Below, piece by piece: positions 53,247-63,029 of a stretch of DNA of 64,000 nt. The stretch is from NCBI GenBank assembly GCA_035515795.1, contig DATJAY010000026.1, positions 1 through 64,000 on the forward strand, read 5' to 3'. The position numbers were made by a program, and so were the translations under genes. The stretch comes from Candidatus Acidiferrales bacterium. GTDB taxonomy: Bacteria > Bacteroidota > Ignavibacteria > Kryptoniales > JAKASW01. Numbering within the stretch: the first letter of the stretch is position 1; each line of letters begins with the position of its first letter. The notes beneath the pieces were generated by a model that was given only the letters and a program-made list of their open reading frames with translations, did not search any database and had not been told where the DNA came from.

Positions 53247-55367
53247 ATGATTACAGAAACTTCACAGCTTAGAAGACCTTTAGGTTTAACAAAGGAAATA
53301 TTTAAGCGCGCGCTTCTTGATTCGTTCCTGAAATTGAATCCGAAGAACATGATGCGCAACCCCGTCATGTTTGTGGTTGAAGTCGGAAGCGTCCTGACGA
53401 CAGGATTATGGATGCAGGCACTTGTCGGCCATGGCGAGGCTCCTGCATGGTACATTGGAACGGTCTCTTTATGGCTCTGGTTCACGGTTCTCTTTGCCAA
53501 TTTTTCAGAGGCACTCGCTGAAGGGCGAGGTAAAGCGCAGGCCGAGGGCCTTCGAAAGGCGCGTCGTGAAACGATGGCGAAGCTTCTTCACCAGCCGCGC
53601 CACGGAGCGAAATTCGAACTGGTTCCTTCCGCTTCGCTTCATAAAGGAGATTGTTTTATTGCCGAAGCGGGCGACGTAATTCCCGCTGACGGCGAAGTGA
53701 TTGAAGGTATTGCATCGGTAGATGAGAGTGCAATAACGGGTGAGAGCGCTCCGGTAATCCGCGAATCCGGCGGAGACCGCAGTGCGGTCACTGGAGGAAC
53801 GCGTGTGCTCTCAGATTGGCTGGTGATACGAATGACTGCCGATCCGGGTGCGGGGTTCCTCGATAAGATGATTCACCTGATCGAGGGAGCGAAAAGGCAG
53901 AAGACTCCGAACGAAATTGCGCTCGACATATTGTTGGCTGCGTTCACGATAATCTTCTTGATGGTTTGTGTCACGCTTCTCCCGTATTCTCTTTTCTGTG
54001 TTCAGGCTGCCGGACAGGGAACGCCTGTCACCGTGACCGTTCTCGTCGCACTTCTTGTGTGTCTCATCCCTACGACGATCGGAGGACTTTTATCTGCCAT
54101 AGGAATAGCGGGGATGGACCGGATGATACGCCATAACGTTATTGCAACTTCAGGCCGCGCCGTTGAAGCTGCCGGTGATGTCGATGTTTTGCTGTTGGAT
54201 AAGACCGGCACCGTGACGCTTGGCAATCGTATGGCGACCGAGTTCGTCCCCGCCTCCGGAATTTCAGCGGAACGTCTGGCAGATGCGGCGCAGCTGGCGT
54301 CGCTCGCCGATGAAACTCCGGAGGGGAGGTCAATCGTCGTACTTGCGAAAGAAAAATACGGTTTGCGAGGACGCGACATACAACAAATTGCGGCGCAGTT
54401 TGTCCCGTTCAGCGCACAGACGCGGATGAGTGGAGTGGATATTCAACCCGTCGAAGATTCCGCTCGCGGGGAAAGCAAAGCGTCTTTCAGAAGTATCCGT
54501 AAGGGTGCGGCAGATTCAATCAAGAAATTTGTCGAGGAGCAGAACGGAAAGTATCCTGGTCAAATAGAGCAAATTGTTCAGGATATCGGGCGTAAGGGTG
54601 GAACACCGCTAGTAGTTGCGGAGAACGGTGAAGTGCTCGGTGTAATTCATTTGAAGGACATCGTCAAGGGAGGAATTAAGGAACGGTTTGCCCAGCTCAG
54701 GAGCATGGGAATTAAGACCGTCATGATAACCGGCGACAATCCGCTGACGGCAACTGCGATTGCAGCCGAAGCAGGCGTGGACGACTTTCTCGCCGAGGCT
54801 AAACCCGAAGACAAGCTGAAGCTGATCCGCGATTATCAAAGCGGCGGACGACTTGTGGCAATGACTGGCGACGGCACAAACGATGCACCTGCACTTGCCC
54901 AAGCCGATGTGGCGGTAGCAATGAACACGGGCACTCAATCCGCACGTGAGGCTGCGAACATGATCGATCTCGACAGCAATCCTACGAAACTTATGGAAAT
55001 CGTTGAGATAGGCAAACAGCTCTTGATGACGCGCGGAACTCTAACCACATTCAGCATCGCAAATGATGTCGCAAAGTACTTCGCAATCATTCCGGCAGCG
55101 TTTGCGACAACTTATCCCGTTCTAAATGCTTTGAACATCATGAAACTGGCTACACCTGAAAGCGCAATTTTGTCTGCAGTTATCTTCAACGCTCTCATAA
55201 TAGTCACATTGATTCCGCTTGCTTTGAAAGGAGTTAAGTACAGGGCGGTGAGTGCGGTACATCTTTTGCGAAGACATCTCTTGATTTACGGTGTCGGCGG
55301 AGTAATTGCTCCCTTCATTGGCATCAAGCTCATCGATATGCTGTTGATGGCGCTAAGGGTAATATAA
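53247..55367 (+). CDS. kdpB: KdpB, P-type ATPase subunit (cluster 2)
   Basis: A 706-residue P-type ATPase started at ATG 53247; the frame extends to a TTG at 53226. The gap of about 217 bases after kdpA is larger than usual and contains no clear gene. Motifs: TGES in [27 protein letters not shown] with phosphorylated Asp318; [54 protein letters not shown]. It lacks the charged N-terminal extension of the first copy. The subunit couples ATP hydrolysis to K+ transport through KdpA. Confidence 0.97.
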   Translation: MITETSQLRRPLGLTKEIFKRALLDSFLKLNPKNMMRNPVMFVVEVGSVLTTGLWMQALVGHGEAPAWYIGTVSLWLWFTVLFANFSEALAEGRGKAQAEGLRKARRETMAKLLHQPRHGAKFELVPSASLHKGDCFIAEAGDVIPADGEVIEGIASVDESAITGESAPVIRESGGDRSAVTGGTRVLSDWLVIRMTADPGAGFLDKMIHLIEGAKRQKTPNEIALDILLAAFTIIFLMVCVTLLPYSLFCVQAAGQGTPVTVTVLVALLVCLIPTTIGGLLSAIGIAGMDRMIRHNVIATSGRAVEAAGDVDVLLLDKTGTVTLGNRMATEFVPASGISAERLADAAQLASLADETPEGRSIVVLAKEKYGLRGRDIQQIAAQFVPFSAQTRMSGVDIQPVEDSARGESKASFRSIRKGAADSIKKFVEEQNGKYPGQIEQIVQDIGRKGGTPLVVAENGEVLGVIHLKDIVKGGIKERFAQLRSMGIKTVMITGDNPLTATAIAAEAGVDDFLAEAKPEDKLKLIRDYQSGGRLVAMTGDGTNDAPALAQADVAVAMNTGTQSAREAANMIDLDSNPTKLMEIVEIGKQLLMTRGTLTTFSIANDVAKYFAIIPAAFATTYPVLNALNIMKLATPESAILSAVIFNALIIVTLIPLALKGVKYRAVSAVHLLRRHLLIYGVGGVIAPFIGIKLIDMLLMALRVI

Positions 55368-55422
55368 AAATGGTGCGATGTATTTTCATTTGTAATTAAA
55401 GCGATAACTGGAATGGACAGAA

Positions 55423-55746
55423 ATGAAAAACCTCATTGCCTTATTCATCTTTCTTGCCGCGGCCGTGCTTGAAGTTGGCGGCGATGCTCTCATTCGAAAA
55501 GGTATGCGAGGAATGGGAATCGGCTTCATCGTCGCGGGACTTGCGGCAATCAGCTCATATGGTATAGTAGTCAACACGGTTAAGATGGATTTTTCAAAAA
55601 TGCTAGGCGTGTATATATCCGTTTTTGTGATTGTGACTGCACTTTTTGGCAGATTCATCTTCAAGGAAACCATTCCTGGGGCAAGATTGATTGGAATAGC
55701 CATGATTGTCATAGGCGGGTTGGTCATCCAATTCTGGGCAAAATAA
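55423..55746 (+). CDS. SMR/DMT-like four-helix membrane protein in the kdp operon
   Basis: A 107-residue protein with four helices: LIALFIFLAAAVLEVGGDALIRKGM, GIGFIVAGLAAISSYGIVVN, MLGVYISVFVIVTALFGRFIF and LIGIAMIVIGGLVIQFWA. 'AAAVLEVGGDALIRKGM' carries the Glu in the first helix as in small multidrug resistance transporters, and the last helix is of the GGLVIQ type. It sits between kdpB and kdpD, an unusual place. It could export a cation or act as an accessory of the potassium system. I am confident of the fold class, not of the function. Confidence 0.8.
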   Translation: MKNLIALFIFLAAAVLEVGGDALIRKGMRGMGIGFIVAGLAAISSYGIVVNTVKMDFSKMLGVYISVFVIVTALFGRFIFKETIPGARLIGIAMIVIGGLVIQFWAK

Positions 55747-55793
55747 GACCGTCCCTCTTTTTCTTTCCATAATCTGGTTAAATTACTGATGCA

Positions 55794-58499
55794 ATGTCAG
55801 AAATAAACGATAACCGTCCAGATCCCGATGCACTTCTTAACCTTATAAAAAAGGAAGAAGAGCGGAGCGAGAAAGGCAAGCTGAAAATATTTTTCGGCAT
55901 GTGCGCCGGGGTTGGGAAAACGTACACAATGTTGAGTGAAGCACGGGATGTGGTTGCCAAAGGAATAGATGTAGTTATCGGGTATGTCGAAACTCATAAA
56001 CGCATGGAGACCGCCGAACTTGTTTTGGGCCTCGAAGTGATTCCAAGGAAAAAGCTGGAATATCGAGGTACATATCTCGAAGAGATGGACATTGATGCCG
56101 TCCTGGCGAGAAAACCGAAACTAGTTCTGGTCGATGAACTCGCGCACACGAACGCTCCAGGGAGCCGTCATGCAAAGAGATACCAAGACGTTCTGGAGTT
56201 GTTGGATGCGGGAATCGATGTATATACTACATTGAACGTTCAGCATCTTGAAAGCAGGGCAGATGCAGTTGCACAGATAACCGGCACCACTGTCAGGGAA
56301 ACGGTTCCCGACTCGATTTTTGAGTCCGCTGACGAAGTAAAAGTGATCGATATTTCTCCGGAGGATTTGCTCAAACGGCTCAGCGAAGGAAAGGTTTACA
56401 CTCCAGATCGCTCCAGGCAGGCGGTCGCGAATTTCTTCAGAGAAGGAAACTTAGCTGCCCTTAGGGAAATGTCGCTGCGTCTCACGGCCGAAAGAGTTGA
56501 TCGTGAACTCCGGGAATACATGCGAGGGAAACGGATTGCCGGACCATGGAAGTCCGGACAGAGGTTGATAGCGGCAATAAGTCCCAGTCCGCATTCGGTA
56601 TCGGTCATTAGATGGGCGCGAAGAGTTTCTTACACTATGGATGCATCGTGGGTGGTTGTTTATGTGGAGCGGTCTGCCAAGTTGACCGTCGAGGAGAAAG
56701 ATCAGCTTGCAAAAAACATGAAGCTGGCTAAAGAGCTCGGCGCAGAGGTGGTGACGACTTCGGATGAAAACATAGCGGATGCACTGATGCGGGTTGCCCA
56801 CGAACAGAACGCCGGCCTGATGCTTGTCGGTAAGCCGGATCGAACTGTTTTCTCGCGGGCAGGCCGTCTCGTCGATGAAGTGATCCAAAAGAGCAAAGAT
56901 TTAGATATATATATAGTCGGGCAGGAAGCGGGGGCAGGAAACAAAGTTAGACGAATGCTCTTCCCCGGACTTCAATCGAGTGGAGCGCAGTATTCTACGG
57001 CAATTGCGCTAGTTTTCCTGACTGCGCTCCTTTGCTATCCTTTGACACCGTTCATGGGATATAGAACCGTATCGTTCATTATTCTTTTAGTTGTGTCGCT
57101 TCTTCCGCTCAGGATGGGGCCCGGTCCAACTCTTCTCGGTGCAGCAATCGGCGTGCTTGCGTGGGATTTCCTCTTCATCCCTCCAAGGTTTACCTTTTCA
57201 GTAGGAAATCTTGAAGACGCGCTTTTGTTGAGTTTATACTTTCTAGTGGCCTCTGTTACCGGTGTCCTTTCCGCAAGGGTACGAAAAAGAGAGAAACTAC
57301 TTCGGCAGCGTGAAGAAAAGACTTCGGCGTTGTTTTCCCTGACGAAGGACCTTTCATCGGCTCACTCTCAGGACGAAGTCATGCGGGCCGCCGTCTCCAA
57401 TCTGAAAAAATACTTCAATGCCGACGTGGCGGTTATTCTCGGAGACACAGCGGGAGAAATTTTTCGAACCGCACATGATGCCAGCACCTTTTTCCCGGAT
57501 GCGAAAGAAATGGGGGTAGCCGAATGGGTCTATTGGAATGAGAAGCGCGCTGGCAAAAACACTGACACCCTGCCGTCATCACACGCGACTTATTTCCCGA
57601 TGTCCGGACCGCGTTATCCATTGGGAGTTATTGGAGTAAAGTTCTCCGACGATACCAGACTGTCTCTTGATCAGGAATCGCTTCTGGAAAATTTCATTTC
57701 CCAAATAACTTCTGCAATCGAAAGAGAGTTGCTGAATGAGGTAAACAAGAAATCGATCGTCCTCGCAGAATCGGAGCGACTTTACAAAACGCTTTTCAAT
57801 TCCATCTCACACGAATTTAGAACTCCCATTGCCACAATCATGGGAATGTCGGAGAACCTTCTCTCAGCCGAGCCTGACACTCGGGACCGCAAATCTCAAA
57901 TAAGTAAAGCGAAGGAAATCCACATTGCTGCAGAAAGGTTGAACCGCCTCGTCGCCAACTTGTTGGATATGACTCGGCTCGAATCAGGAATGATCCAGCC
58001 AAAATTGGACTGGTGTGATGTCAGGGACATAGTAAGCCAATCGATAAGAGGGCTCGAGAGAGAATTGATGCAGCGTACTGTAAGTATTAAAGTCGAGGAT
58101 GATGTCCCTCTTCTCAGACTGGATTTTGTCTTGATCGAGCAGGCTTTGACGAATTTGATTCACAATTCAGCACTTTATACTCCGAAAGGTACTGAGATTC
58201 TTGTAAGAAGTTTTCTCGAAGAAGGGAAATGCGCAATTTCGGTGGCAGACTGCGGGCCGGGTCTGCAAGAAAAAGATACGGAGAAAGTCTTTGAGAAGTT
58301 TTATCGGGCTGCTAATGGCGGATCGGGTGGTACGGGGCTTGGGCTGACAATTGCGAAAGGATTCGTCGAAGCGCACCACGGCAAGATCACAGCGAGGAAT
58401 CGACCTGAAGGTGGAGCAGAGTTTACGATCTATCTCCCTATCGATTCAAAAAATGGAATCAAGTACGATGGAATAACAAAAGAGGAGAGGACCTCTTGA
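55794..58499 (+). CDS. kdpD: KdpD sensor histidine kinase
   Basis: A 901-residue sensor. The N-terminal KdpD domain has Walker A GMCAGVGKTYTM (about 35-46) and VLVDELAHTNAPGSRHAKRYQDV. A universal-stress domain follows (RLIAAISPSPHSVSVIRWARRVSYTMDA...LVGKPDRTVF), then four membrane helices (YSTAIALVFLTALLCYPLTPFMGYRTVSFIILLVVSLLPL...GAAIGVLAWDFLFI), a GAF-like domain, and the kinase core: phosphorylated His673 in SISHEFRTPIATIMG, N box EQALTNLIHNSALYTP, GGTGLGLTIAKGF. It overlaps kdpE by TTGA. It senses low K+ or turgor and drives the kdp boxes through KdpE. Confidence 0.97.
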   Translation: MSEINDNRPDPDALLNLIKKEEERSEKGKLKIFFGMCAGVGKTYTMLSEARDVVAKGIDVVIGYVETHKRMETAELVLGLEVIPRKKLEYRGTYLEEMDIDAVLARKPKLVLVDELAHTNAPGSRHAKRYQDVLELLDAGIDVYTTLNVQHLESRADAVAQITGTTVRETVPDSIFESADEVKVIDISPEDLLKRLSEGKVYTPDRSRQAVANFFREGNLAALREMSLRLTAERVDRELREYMRGKRIAGPWKSGQRLIAAISPSPHSVSVIRWARRVSYTMDASWVVVYVERSAKLTVEEKDQLAKNMKLAKELGAEVVTTSDENIADALMRVAHEQNAGLMLVGKPDRTVFSRAGRLVDEVIQKSKDLDIYIVGQEAGAGNKVRRMLFPGLQSSGAQYSTAIALVFLTALLCYPLTPFMGYRTVSFIILLVVSLLPLRMGPGPTLLGAAIGVLAWDFLFIPPRFTFSVGNLEDALLLSLYFLVASVTGVLSARVRKREKLLRQREEKTSALFSLTKDLSSAHSQDEVMRAAVSNLKKYFNADVAVILGDTAGEIFRTAHDASTFFPDAKEMGVAEWVYWNEKRAGKNTDTLPSSHATYFPMSGPRYPLGVIGVKFSDDTRLSLDQESLLENFISQITSAIERELLNEVNKKSIVLAESERLYKTLFNSISHEFRTPIATIMGMSENLLSAEPDTRDRKSQISKAKEIHIAAERLNRLVANLLDMTRLESGMIQPKLDWCDVRDIVSQSIRGLERELMQRTVSIKVEDDVPLLRLDFVLIEQALTNLIHNSALYTPKGTEILVRSFLEEGKCAISVADCGPGLQEKDTEKVFEKFYRAANGGSGGTGLGLTIAKGFVEAHHGKITARNRPEGGAEFTIYLPIDSKNGIKYDGITKEERTS

Positions 58500-59248
58500 G
58501 CAACGAGCCCGGACTAGGCGGGGTCGGCCCGCTCCGCCAAAGTGAGGACGAGGCGAGCAAGCCTGTAATCTTGGTCATCGATGATGAGACGCAGATCCGC
58601 AAGCTTCTTGAATTGACCTTGGAATCAAACGGATATCTCGTTCGTTCGGCAATGAAAGCAAACGAGGGGTTGGCGAAAGTCGCATCGGAACGACCTGAGC
58701 TCGTAATTCTTGACTTGGGATTGCCTGATATGGATGGATTGGAAGTATTGAAGAAGGTGCGGGAGTGGTCTTCGGTGCCGATCCTGATCCTTTCGGTTCG
58801 CAGCTTAGAGAAGGATATAATCGCCTGCCTGGATGCAGGTGCAGATGATTATCTCGTCAAGCCCTTTCGCACTGGTGAACTTCTCGCGCGCGTGAGAGCG
58901 GCGGTCAGACACCACCAGACTGCGCAAGGAAAAAATATTTTCTCTTTGTACGATTTGCAGGTTGACCTTTCGGCGCGGGTCGTGAAAAAGGGGAACGAAA
59001 TCTTAAAATTAACGGCCACCGAATACGCGCTTCTGTCCCTCTTTGTCAAAAATGCAGGAAGGGTCTTGACGCACAAGTATATACTGGAACAAGTTTGGGG
59101 TCCGTCTTTTTCCGAAGAAACTCAGTACACGCGCGTTTATATCGGTCAACTTCGGAAAAAAATAGAAGACGATCCGACGACTCCCAAAATTATCATAACT
59201 GAATCTGGAATTGGATATAGATTTAGTTCAGAAGAATTTCAACCCTGA
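58496..59248 (+). CDS. kdpE: KdpE response regulator
   Basis: A 250-residue OmpR-type regulator, TTG start at 58496 overlapping the kdpD stop. The receiver has the acidic pocket VIDDETQIRK, phospho-acceptor Asp73 in VILDLGLPDMDG, SVRSLEKD and the Lys in DYLVKPF. The C-terminal winged helix is LTATEYALLSLFVKNAGRVLTHKYILEQVWGPSFSEETQYTRVYIGQLRKKIEDDPTTPKIIITESGIGYRF. An extra 20 residues at the N-terminus (NEPGLGGVGPLRQSEDEASK) are not needed for the fold. It is the only KdpE-type regulator in the window, so it is the candidate binder of boxes A, B and C. Confidence 0.96.
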   Translation: MSNEPGLGGVGPLRQSEDEASKPVILVIDDETQIRKLLELTLESNGYLVRSAMKANEGLAKVASERPELVILDLGLPDMDGLEVLKKVREWSSVPILILSVRSLEKDIIACLDAGADDYLVKPFRTGELLARVRAAVRHHQTAQGKNIFSLYDLQVDLSARVVKKGNEILKLTATEYALLSLFVKNAGRVLTHKYILEQVWGPSFSEETQYTRVYIGQLRKKIEDDPTTPKIIITESGIGYRFSSEEFQP

Positions 59249-59295
59249 CACGCTTTGATACAGCTTAAGACTGCTGCCCCTTCGCTATATCTCAC

Positions 59296-60501
59296 TTACT
59301 TAGCTTCCTTTACGATGCGGAATCCTGCCGAGTTAACCCAGCCGCTGGTGCCGTCGTTACGGACAGAGACGCGGCAATTGTCAGAGCTGGCGTTCCATGA
59401 TCCTCCTCTTACGACATGGTACGGTGTCTGAAGATTCTCGTCGCCCCATGCCGTACCGTCCGTAGGCGCTCCATCATAAGTGTTGTGGTACCAATCCATG
59501 CACCACTCCCAGGTGTTGCCGCTCAGGTCGTAAATCCCAAGTTCATTTGCCATTCTGCCGCCGACTTCGTGCGGCCTCCCTTTTGAATTTCCGACAAACC
59601 AACCGACGTCTTCCAGATAGTCGCTTCCACTGAACTTGTCTCCCTTCGTTAGGTTTCCACCGCGAGCGGCAAATTCATACTCGGCTTCAGTCGGCAGACG
59701 TACCGCATCTCCAAGTTGTGCCGAAAGCCATTGGCAATATGCCATGGCGTCGTCCCATGTTACATTGGTCACCGGCATTTTGCCTCGTCCCCATCCGTTG
59801 TCGTCCGCTCTCGGCCTGCCCGTGGCATCACAGAACGCGTCATACTGGTCGAAAGACACTTCGGTGGCACTCATATTAAAAGATTTTACATGAACCCGGT
59901 GAACGGGACGCTCGTCGCCGTACCCTTCACTGCTTCCCATCTGAAAGGAGCCGCTGTCGACGAGTACCCAGGTAACATTGCCGACGTTTACATAGTCGGT
60001 TTGTACGTTCTCGCGAAACAATCTGGCCGCGTCGTCGATCGCAGTCGATTTACCTGTGTTGAAGAAAGAGTGAGTGTATGCTTTGCTCCCGTCTGTTCCC
60101 ACCAGGCGCAACTCAAATCCATTGTTGATCGCCTTGCCGGTCGCAACAATATTGACATTTAACTGATCCCTTAGCTGACTCAGCGTATGCGGGTCATTCG
60201 GATCCAGCGAAGTCAAACCAAGCGCATCCATCTGCGCTTTGAGAACATTATAAGGAAATATGGTGAACCTTTTCAAAACGGTCGTGTCCTGCTTAAGGAC
60301 ATTGAATAACTTAATATCCAATAAGGCATCACCCTCGAATCTCAAAATTGCCAAACCTATCGGCGGACTGTATCTGCTGAAAGGGCTATTGTAAGTTAAG
60401 CCTGTATACTTAGGAACTGCGACTTGGGAAAATGCACGGTTACTGACAGTCAAGCTGAGAACAATTAGAGTTGCCGAAAGGATGACTGCCTTTAGTTTCA
60501 C
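59296..60501 (-). CDS. Exported formylglycine-generating-enzyme-like (SUMF1) protein
   Basis: A 401-residue protein with a signal peptide (MKLKAVILSATLIVLSLTVSN). The first half (about 40-180) is a beta domain with 'YSPPIGLAILRFEGDALLDIKLFNVLKQ', of a family I cannot name. The second half (about 185-400) is the SUMF1/FGE-sulfatase domain: DSGSFQMGSSEGYGDERPVHRVHVKSFNMSATEVSFDQYDAFCDATG, PVTNVTWDDAMAYCQWLS, RLPTEAEYEFAARGG, YDLSGNTWEWCMDWY and VVRGGSWNASSDNCRVSVRNDG. The C-terminal pair of cysteines needed for copper-dependent FGE activity is not obvious, so this may be a binding or structural version. Its start overlaps the kinase-like gene by 4 bases. Confidence 0.85.
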   Translation of the reverse strand: MKLKAVILSATLIVLSLTVSNRAFSQVAVPKYTGLTYNSPFSRYSPPIGLAILRFEGDALLDIKLFNVLKQDTTVLKRFTIFPYNVLKAQMDALGLTSLDPNDPHTLSQLRDQLNVNIVATGKAINNGFELRLVGTDGSKAYTHSFFNTGKSTAIDDAARLFRENVQTDYVNVGNVTWVLVDSGSFQMGSSEGYGDERPVHRVHVKSFNMSATEVSFDQYDAFCDATGRPRADDNGWGRGKMPVTNVTWDDAMAYCQWLSAQLGDAVRLPTEAEYEFAARGGNLTKGDKFSGSDYLEDVGWFVGNSKGRPHEVGGRMANELGIYDLSGNTWEWCMDWYHNTYDGAPTDGTAWGDENLQTPYHVVRGGSWNASSDNCRVSVRNDGTSGWVNSAGFRIVKEAK

Positions 60502-62333
60502 TTCGATCCTACTATCAAGTTAACGGTTGAGCCTTTTTTGAGCTGTGTACCTGGTTTAGGTACCTGCCTGATGACTATTCCATCATTTGCCGGATCCGGT
60601 ATCGTGCTGACTGCACCTACGGAGAGTCCGTTCAAGGACAAAATGCTTTTTGCCGTATTGAGCTGCGTGCCTGTAAGGTCGGGCACGGAGACAGTCGAAA
60701 CGGCCGGCGGCGGCGTCACTATCTGTTCTTTTTGTGCTTCTTTTGAAGAGCTGACTTTGCTCCTCGCAGATGCCTTCAATGAACTGGGTTTTCGTGTCTC
60801 AGATGAAGATGCTTCTTGATCAGTGGATGTAGTCGGAGGCGGTACAGGTTTAGTTATCTCCGTCGAAGGAGCCTGTTGAGTTGGCCGGGCTGCGTTATTA
60901 TTGATGTTTTCTCGGGACGGAAGAGAGTTTTCCTCGGTTCGCATCTGCCTTGTGTTCCCGCTGGGCGCGAGCAATCCATTAGAATTTCCGTTGCCGCTCT
61001 TCATCATCAATGTTATCCCTACGGCCAAAACTGCTACCATAGCGAAAGCTGCTATCAATAGCAACGCCTTGCTTTTTCCTTTTCCTTCGCCCTTCACTTC
61101 ATATCCGGCCGGTTCCTCAATAACAGCCGGAGGCTTGACCCTTGGATGCTCGATTATGGAGGGCTCTCTTTCAATTGGCTGTTCAACGACTGGTGATGTT
61201 TTGATCTTCGCCGCCGGTTGTTCCTTTGGCAGCTCTGCTGGCAGAATTTCTCTCTCAAGCTGCTCGGACGATTTGGCGCTCGTCGATGAAGCGGTCGCGC
61301 TGGCATTGAATAGTCCGACAAGTTCGCCGCAGCTCTGGATTCTCTTCATGACATCCTTCTGCAAGCACTTGTCCACTATTCGTTCATACCATTGTGGCAA
61401 CGGCCTTAGCCTGTTAATAGGTGTATACTGTCCGGTAGTTATCGCGTTGATCGTGATAGCAGAATTTGATCCACTGTAGGGAAATCTACCGGTAAGAGAG
61501 TAATACATCACTATTCCTAGAGAATATATGTCGCTTCTTCCATCCGCGACTTTTCCACTTGCTTCTTCAGGGCTTAAGTATTCAAAAGAATTTTGATCGC
61601 GATTGAACGAAAGTTGATTACCACTGGTCAATCGCTGAGTTCCAAAGCCGAACAAAATAATTCTTCCATCGTCATGAATGAATATACTTGAGCATTTGAT
61701 ATTGCCGTGCACTATGCCATGGCGGTGTGCATGGCCAAGGGCGTTGATTATCGGCATCAAAATACTGGTCATCTCGTCCGGCGATAGCGTACCATGCCGT
61801 GCGATTCTTCCTTCCAGGTTAATGCCTTTCAAGAATTCCATGGCCATATAGTGTATGCCGCTATCGACTCCCTCGTCATAGATTCTGATTATATTACTCT
61901 GTGAAAGCTTGTCGATTGCCCGTGCCCTTCGATGAAACCTATCTGTATAGTCGCGGTCCTGTGCCACACTCCGCAGCAATACTTTCAATGCGACTTCTTT
62001 TCCCAATGCCAGGTGAATTGCCCGGAAAATATTCGACGTGTCGGTCTTAACAACTTCTTCCAATACCTCGTACTTCGATGCGAGCGCACTCTTAACGTAA
62101 CCGAGCGAATCGAAATTTACAGCTCCGCTTGACGATGCCTTTTCGGCAGCCTCACTGGAGGTCGCAAGTGATTTTCCGCAGTGTTCACACTTTCCAGCAT
62201 CGCTCGCTACTTCACCTCCGCAATATGGGCACTTACCCTCTTTCTGTGCCCTTGCTTCGTCCGTCAAGTAAATAATCTTTGGGGCGTCTCCGGCAGCTGT
62301 TTGCCTTTTCTCATTTGCAGCGTTCGGTTCCAT
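60498..62333 (-). CDS. Zinc-ribbon/PASTA transmembrane protein with a degenerate Ser/Thr kinase domain
   Basis: A 611-residue protein: zinc ribbon (CPYCGGEVASDAGKCEHC, about 35-57), kinase domain (about 88-345), membrane helix (LLLIAAFAMVAVLAVGITLM) and a PASTA repeat at the end (VSVPDLTGTQLNTAKSILSLNGLSVGAVSTIPDPANDGIVIRQVPKPGTQLKKGSTVNLIVG). The kinase keeps ATP-binding Lys in VALKVLL but has HGNIKCSSI in place of HRDIKPxN and LFGFG in place of the DFG segment. Catalytic Asp, metal-binding Asn and DFG-Asp are all lost, so this is a pseudokinase. A Pro/Ser/Thr-rich linker precedes the PASTA part. Coupling to the SUMF1 gene suggests envelope signalling without phosphotransfer. Confidence 0.85.
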   Translation of the reverse strand: MEPNAANEKRQTAAGDAPKIIYLTDEARAQKEGKCPYCGGEVASDAGKCEHCGKSLATSSEAAEKASSSGAVNFDSLGYVKSALASKYEVLEEVVKTDTSNIFRAIHLALGKEVALKVLLRSVAQDRDYTDRFHRRARAIDKLSQSNIIRIYDEGVDSGIHYMAMEFLKGINLEGRIARHGTLSPDEMTSILMPIINALGHAHRHGIVHGNIKCSSIFIHDDGRIILFGFGTQRLTSGNQLSFNRDQNSFEYLSPEEASGKVADGRSDIYSLGIVMYYSLTGRFPYSGSNSAITINAITTGQYTPINRLRPLPQWYERIVDKCLQKDVMKRIQSCGELVGLFNASATASSTSAKSSEQLEREILPAELPKEQPAAKIKTSPVVEQPIEREPSIIEHPRVKPPAVIEEPAGYEVKGEGKGKSKALLLIAAFAMVAVLAVGITLMMKSGNGNSNGLLAPSGNTRQMRTEENSLPSRENINNNAARPTQQAPSTEITKPVPPPTTSTDQEASSSETRKPSSLKASARSKVSSSKEAQKEQIVTPPPAVSTVSVPDLTGTQLNTAKSILSLNGLSVGAVSTIPDPANDGIVIRQVPKPGTQLKKGSTVNLIVGSK

Positions 62334-63029
62334 TTTATCCCTCCATTATCTTTGAGTACCAGCCTTGCAACTTGCATGGCTCGCATACTGCAACCCTGTG
62401 AGTCCAACCATCAAAGACTCGCGCAAGTTTTCTGCTCATCCAGATACTAGAAGCCATTGTCATGAGTTCCTGTTTAAGCCTGTTCACAGGACGCATTCTC
62501 ATTTATCATTATCAGTTCCAGCCCACACTCAACGCCATATAAATCCTGGATTACATCATTCCCAAGGTACGGCTCGTCTATGAAAAAGTCAAGTTTCTCT
62601 TTTGGAAAAAATAACTTTTTGTCGGGCTACTCTTATTTCAGCGATTTGTCCTAAATGGAGTGTTTTCGCAGTTTATTTGACGTCAAATATGAGTCACCAT
62701 TTTTATTGAAAAACGAATTAATGAATTTGACTCATTTGTGCAATCAATCCTTGGGCGTTTCACTCACAGGCAAACGGGATTACTCTGTCATTAGAGATAG
62801 TTCGCCAGGCGCTCGCCTTCGAAATGAGCACGTTTTTGGGAGAACTCGTCTTGCTTCTGACAGGCTTTGCATGATTTCAAAGGTCTTGAGAAATGCATAG
62901 CCATCAAAATACTGTCTCTTTTTCTTATGCTAATGTGATTAAATTCCTATTTGATCATTTTCGCTTCTGAGAGTTGAAAATTCTTGAAAGAAGGCAGTTG
63001 AAGACCCGGGAATATTTTAGAGATATTTA
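62334..63029. other. Non-coding-looking stretch between divergent genes
   Basis: About 700 bases between the pseudokinase gene (minus) and the Sel1 protein gene (plus). Several short frames exist, but none has a ribosome-binding site, codon character or recognisable protein features. The part 62900-63029 is AT-rich and probably carries the promoter of the Sel1 gene. I see no RNA gene or strong hairpin. Confidence 0.5.

Noticed and set aside
53036-53272. A 78-codon frame between kdpA and kdpB of cluster 2
   Set aside because: No ribosome-binding site, overlaps the kdpB start and has no hydrophobic or conserved pattern; treated as intergenic.
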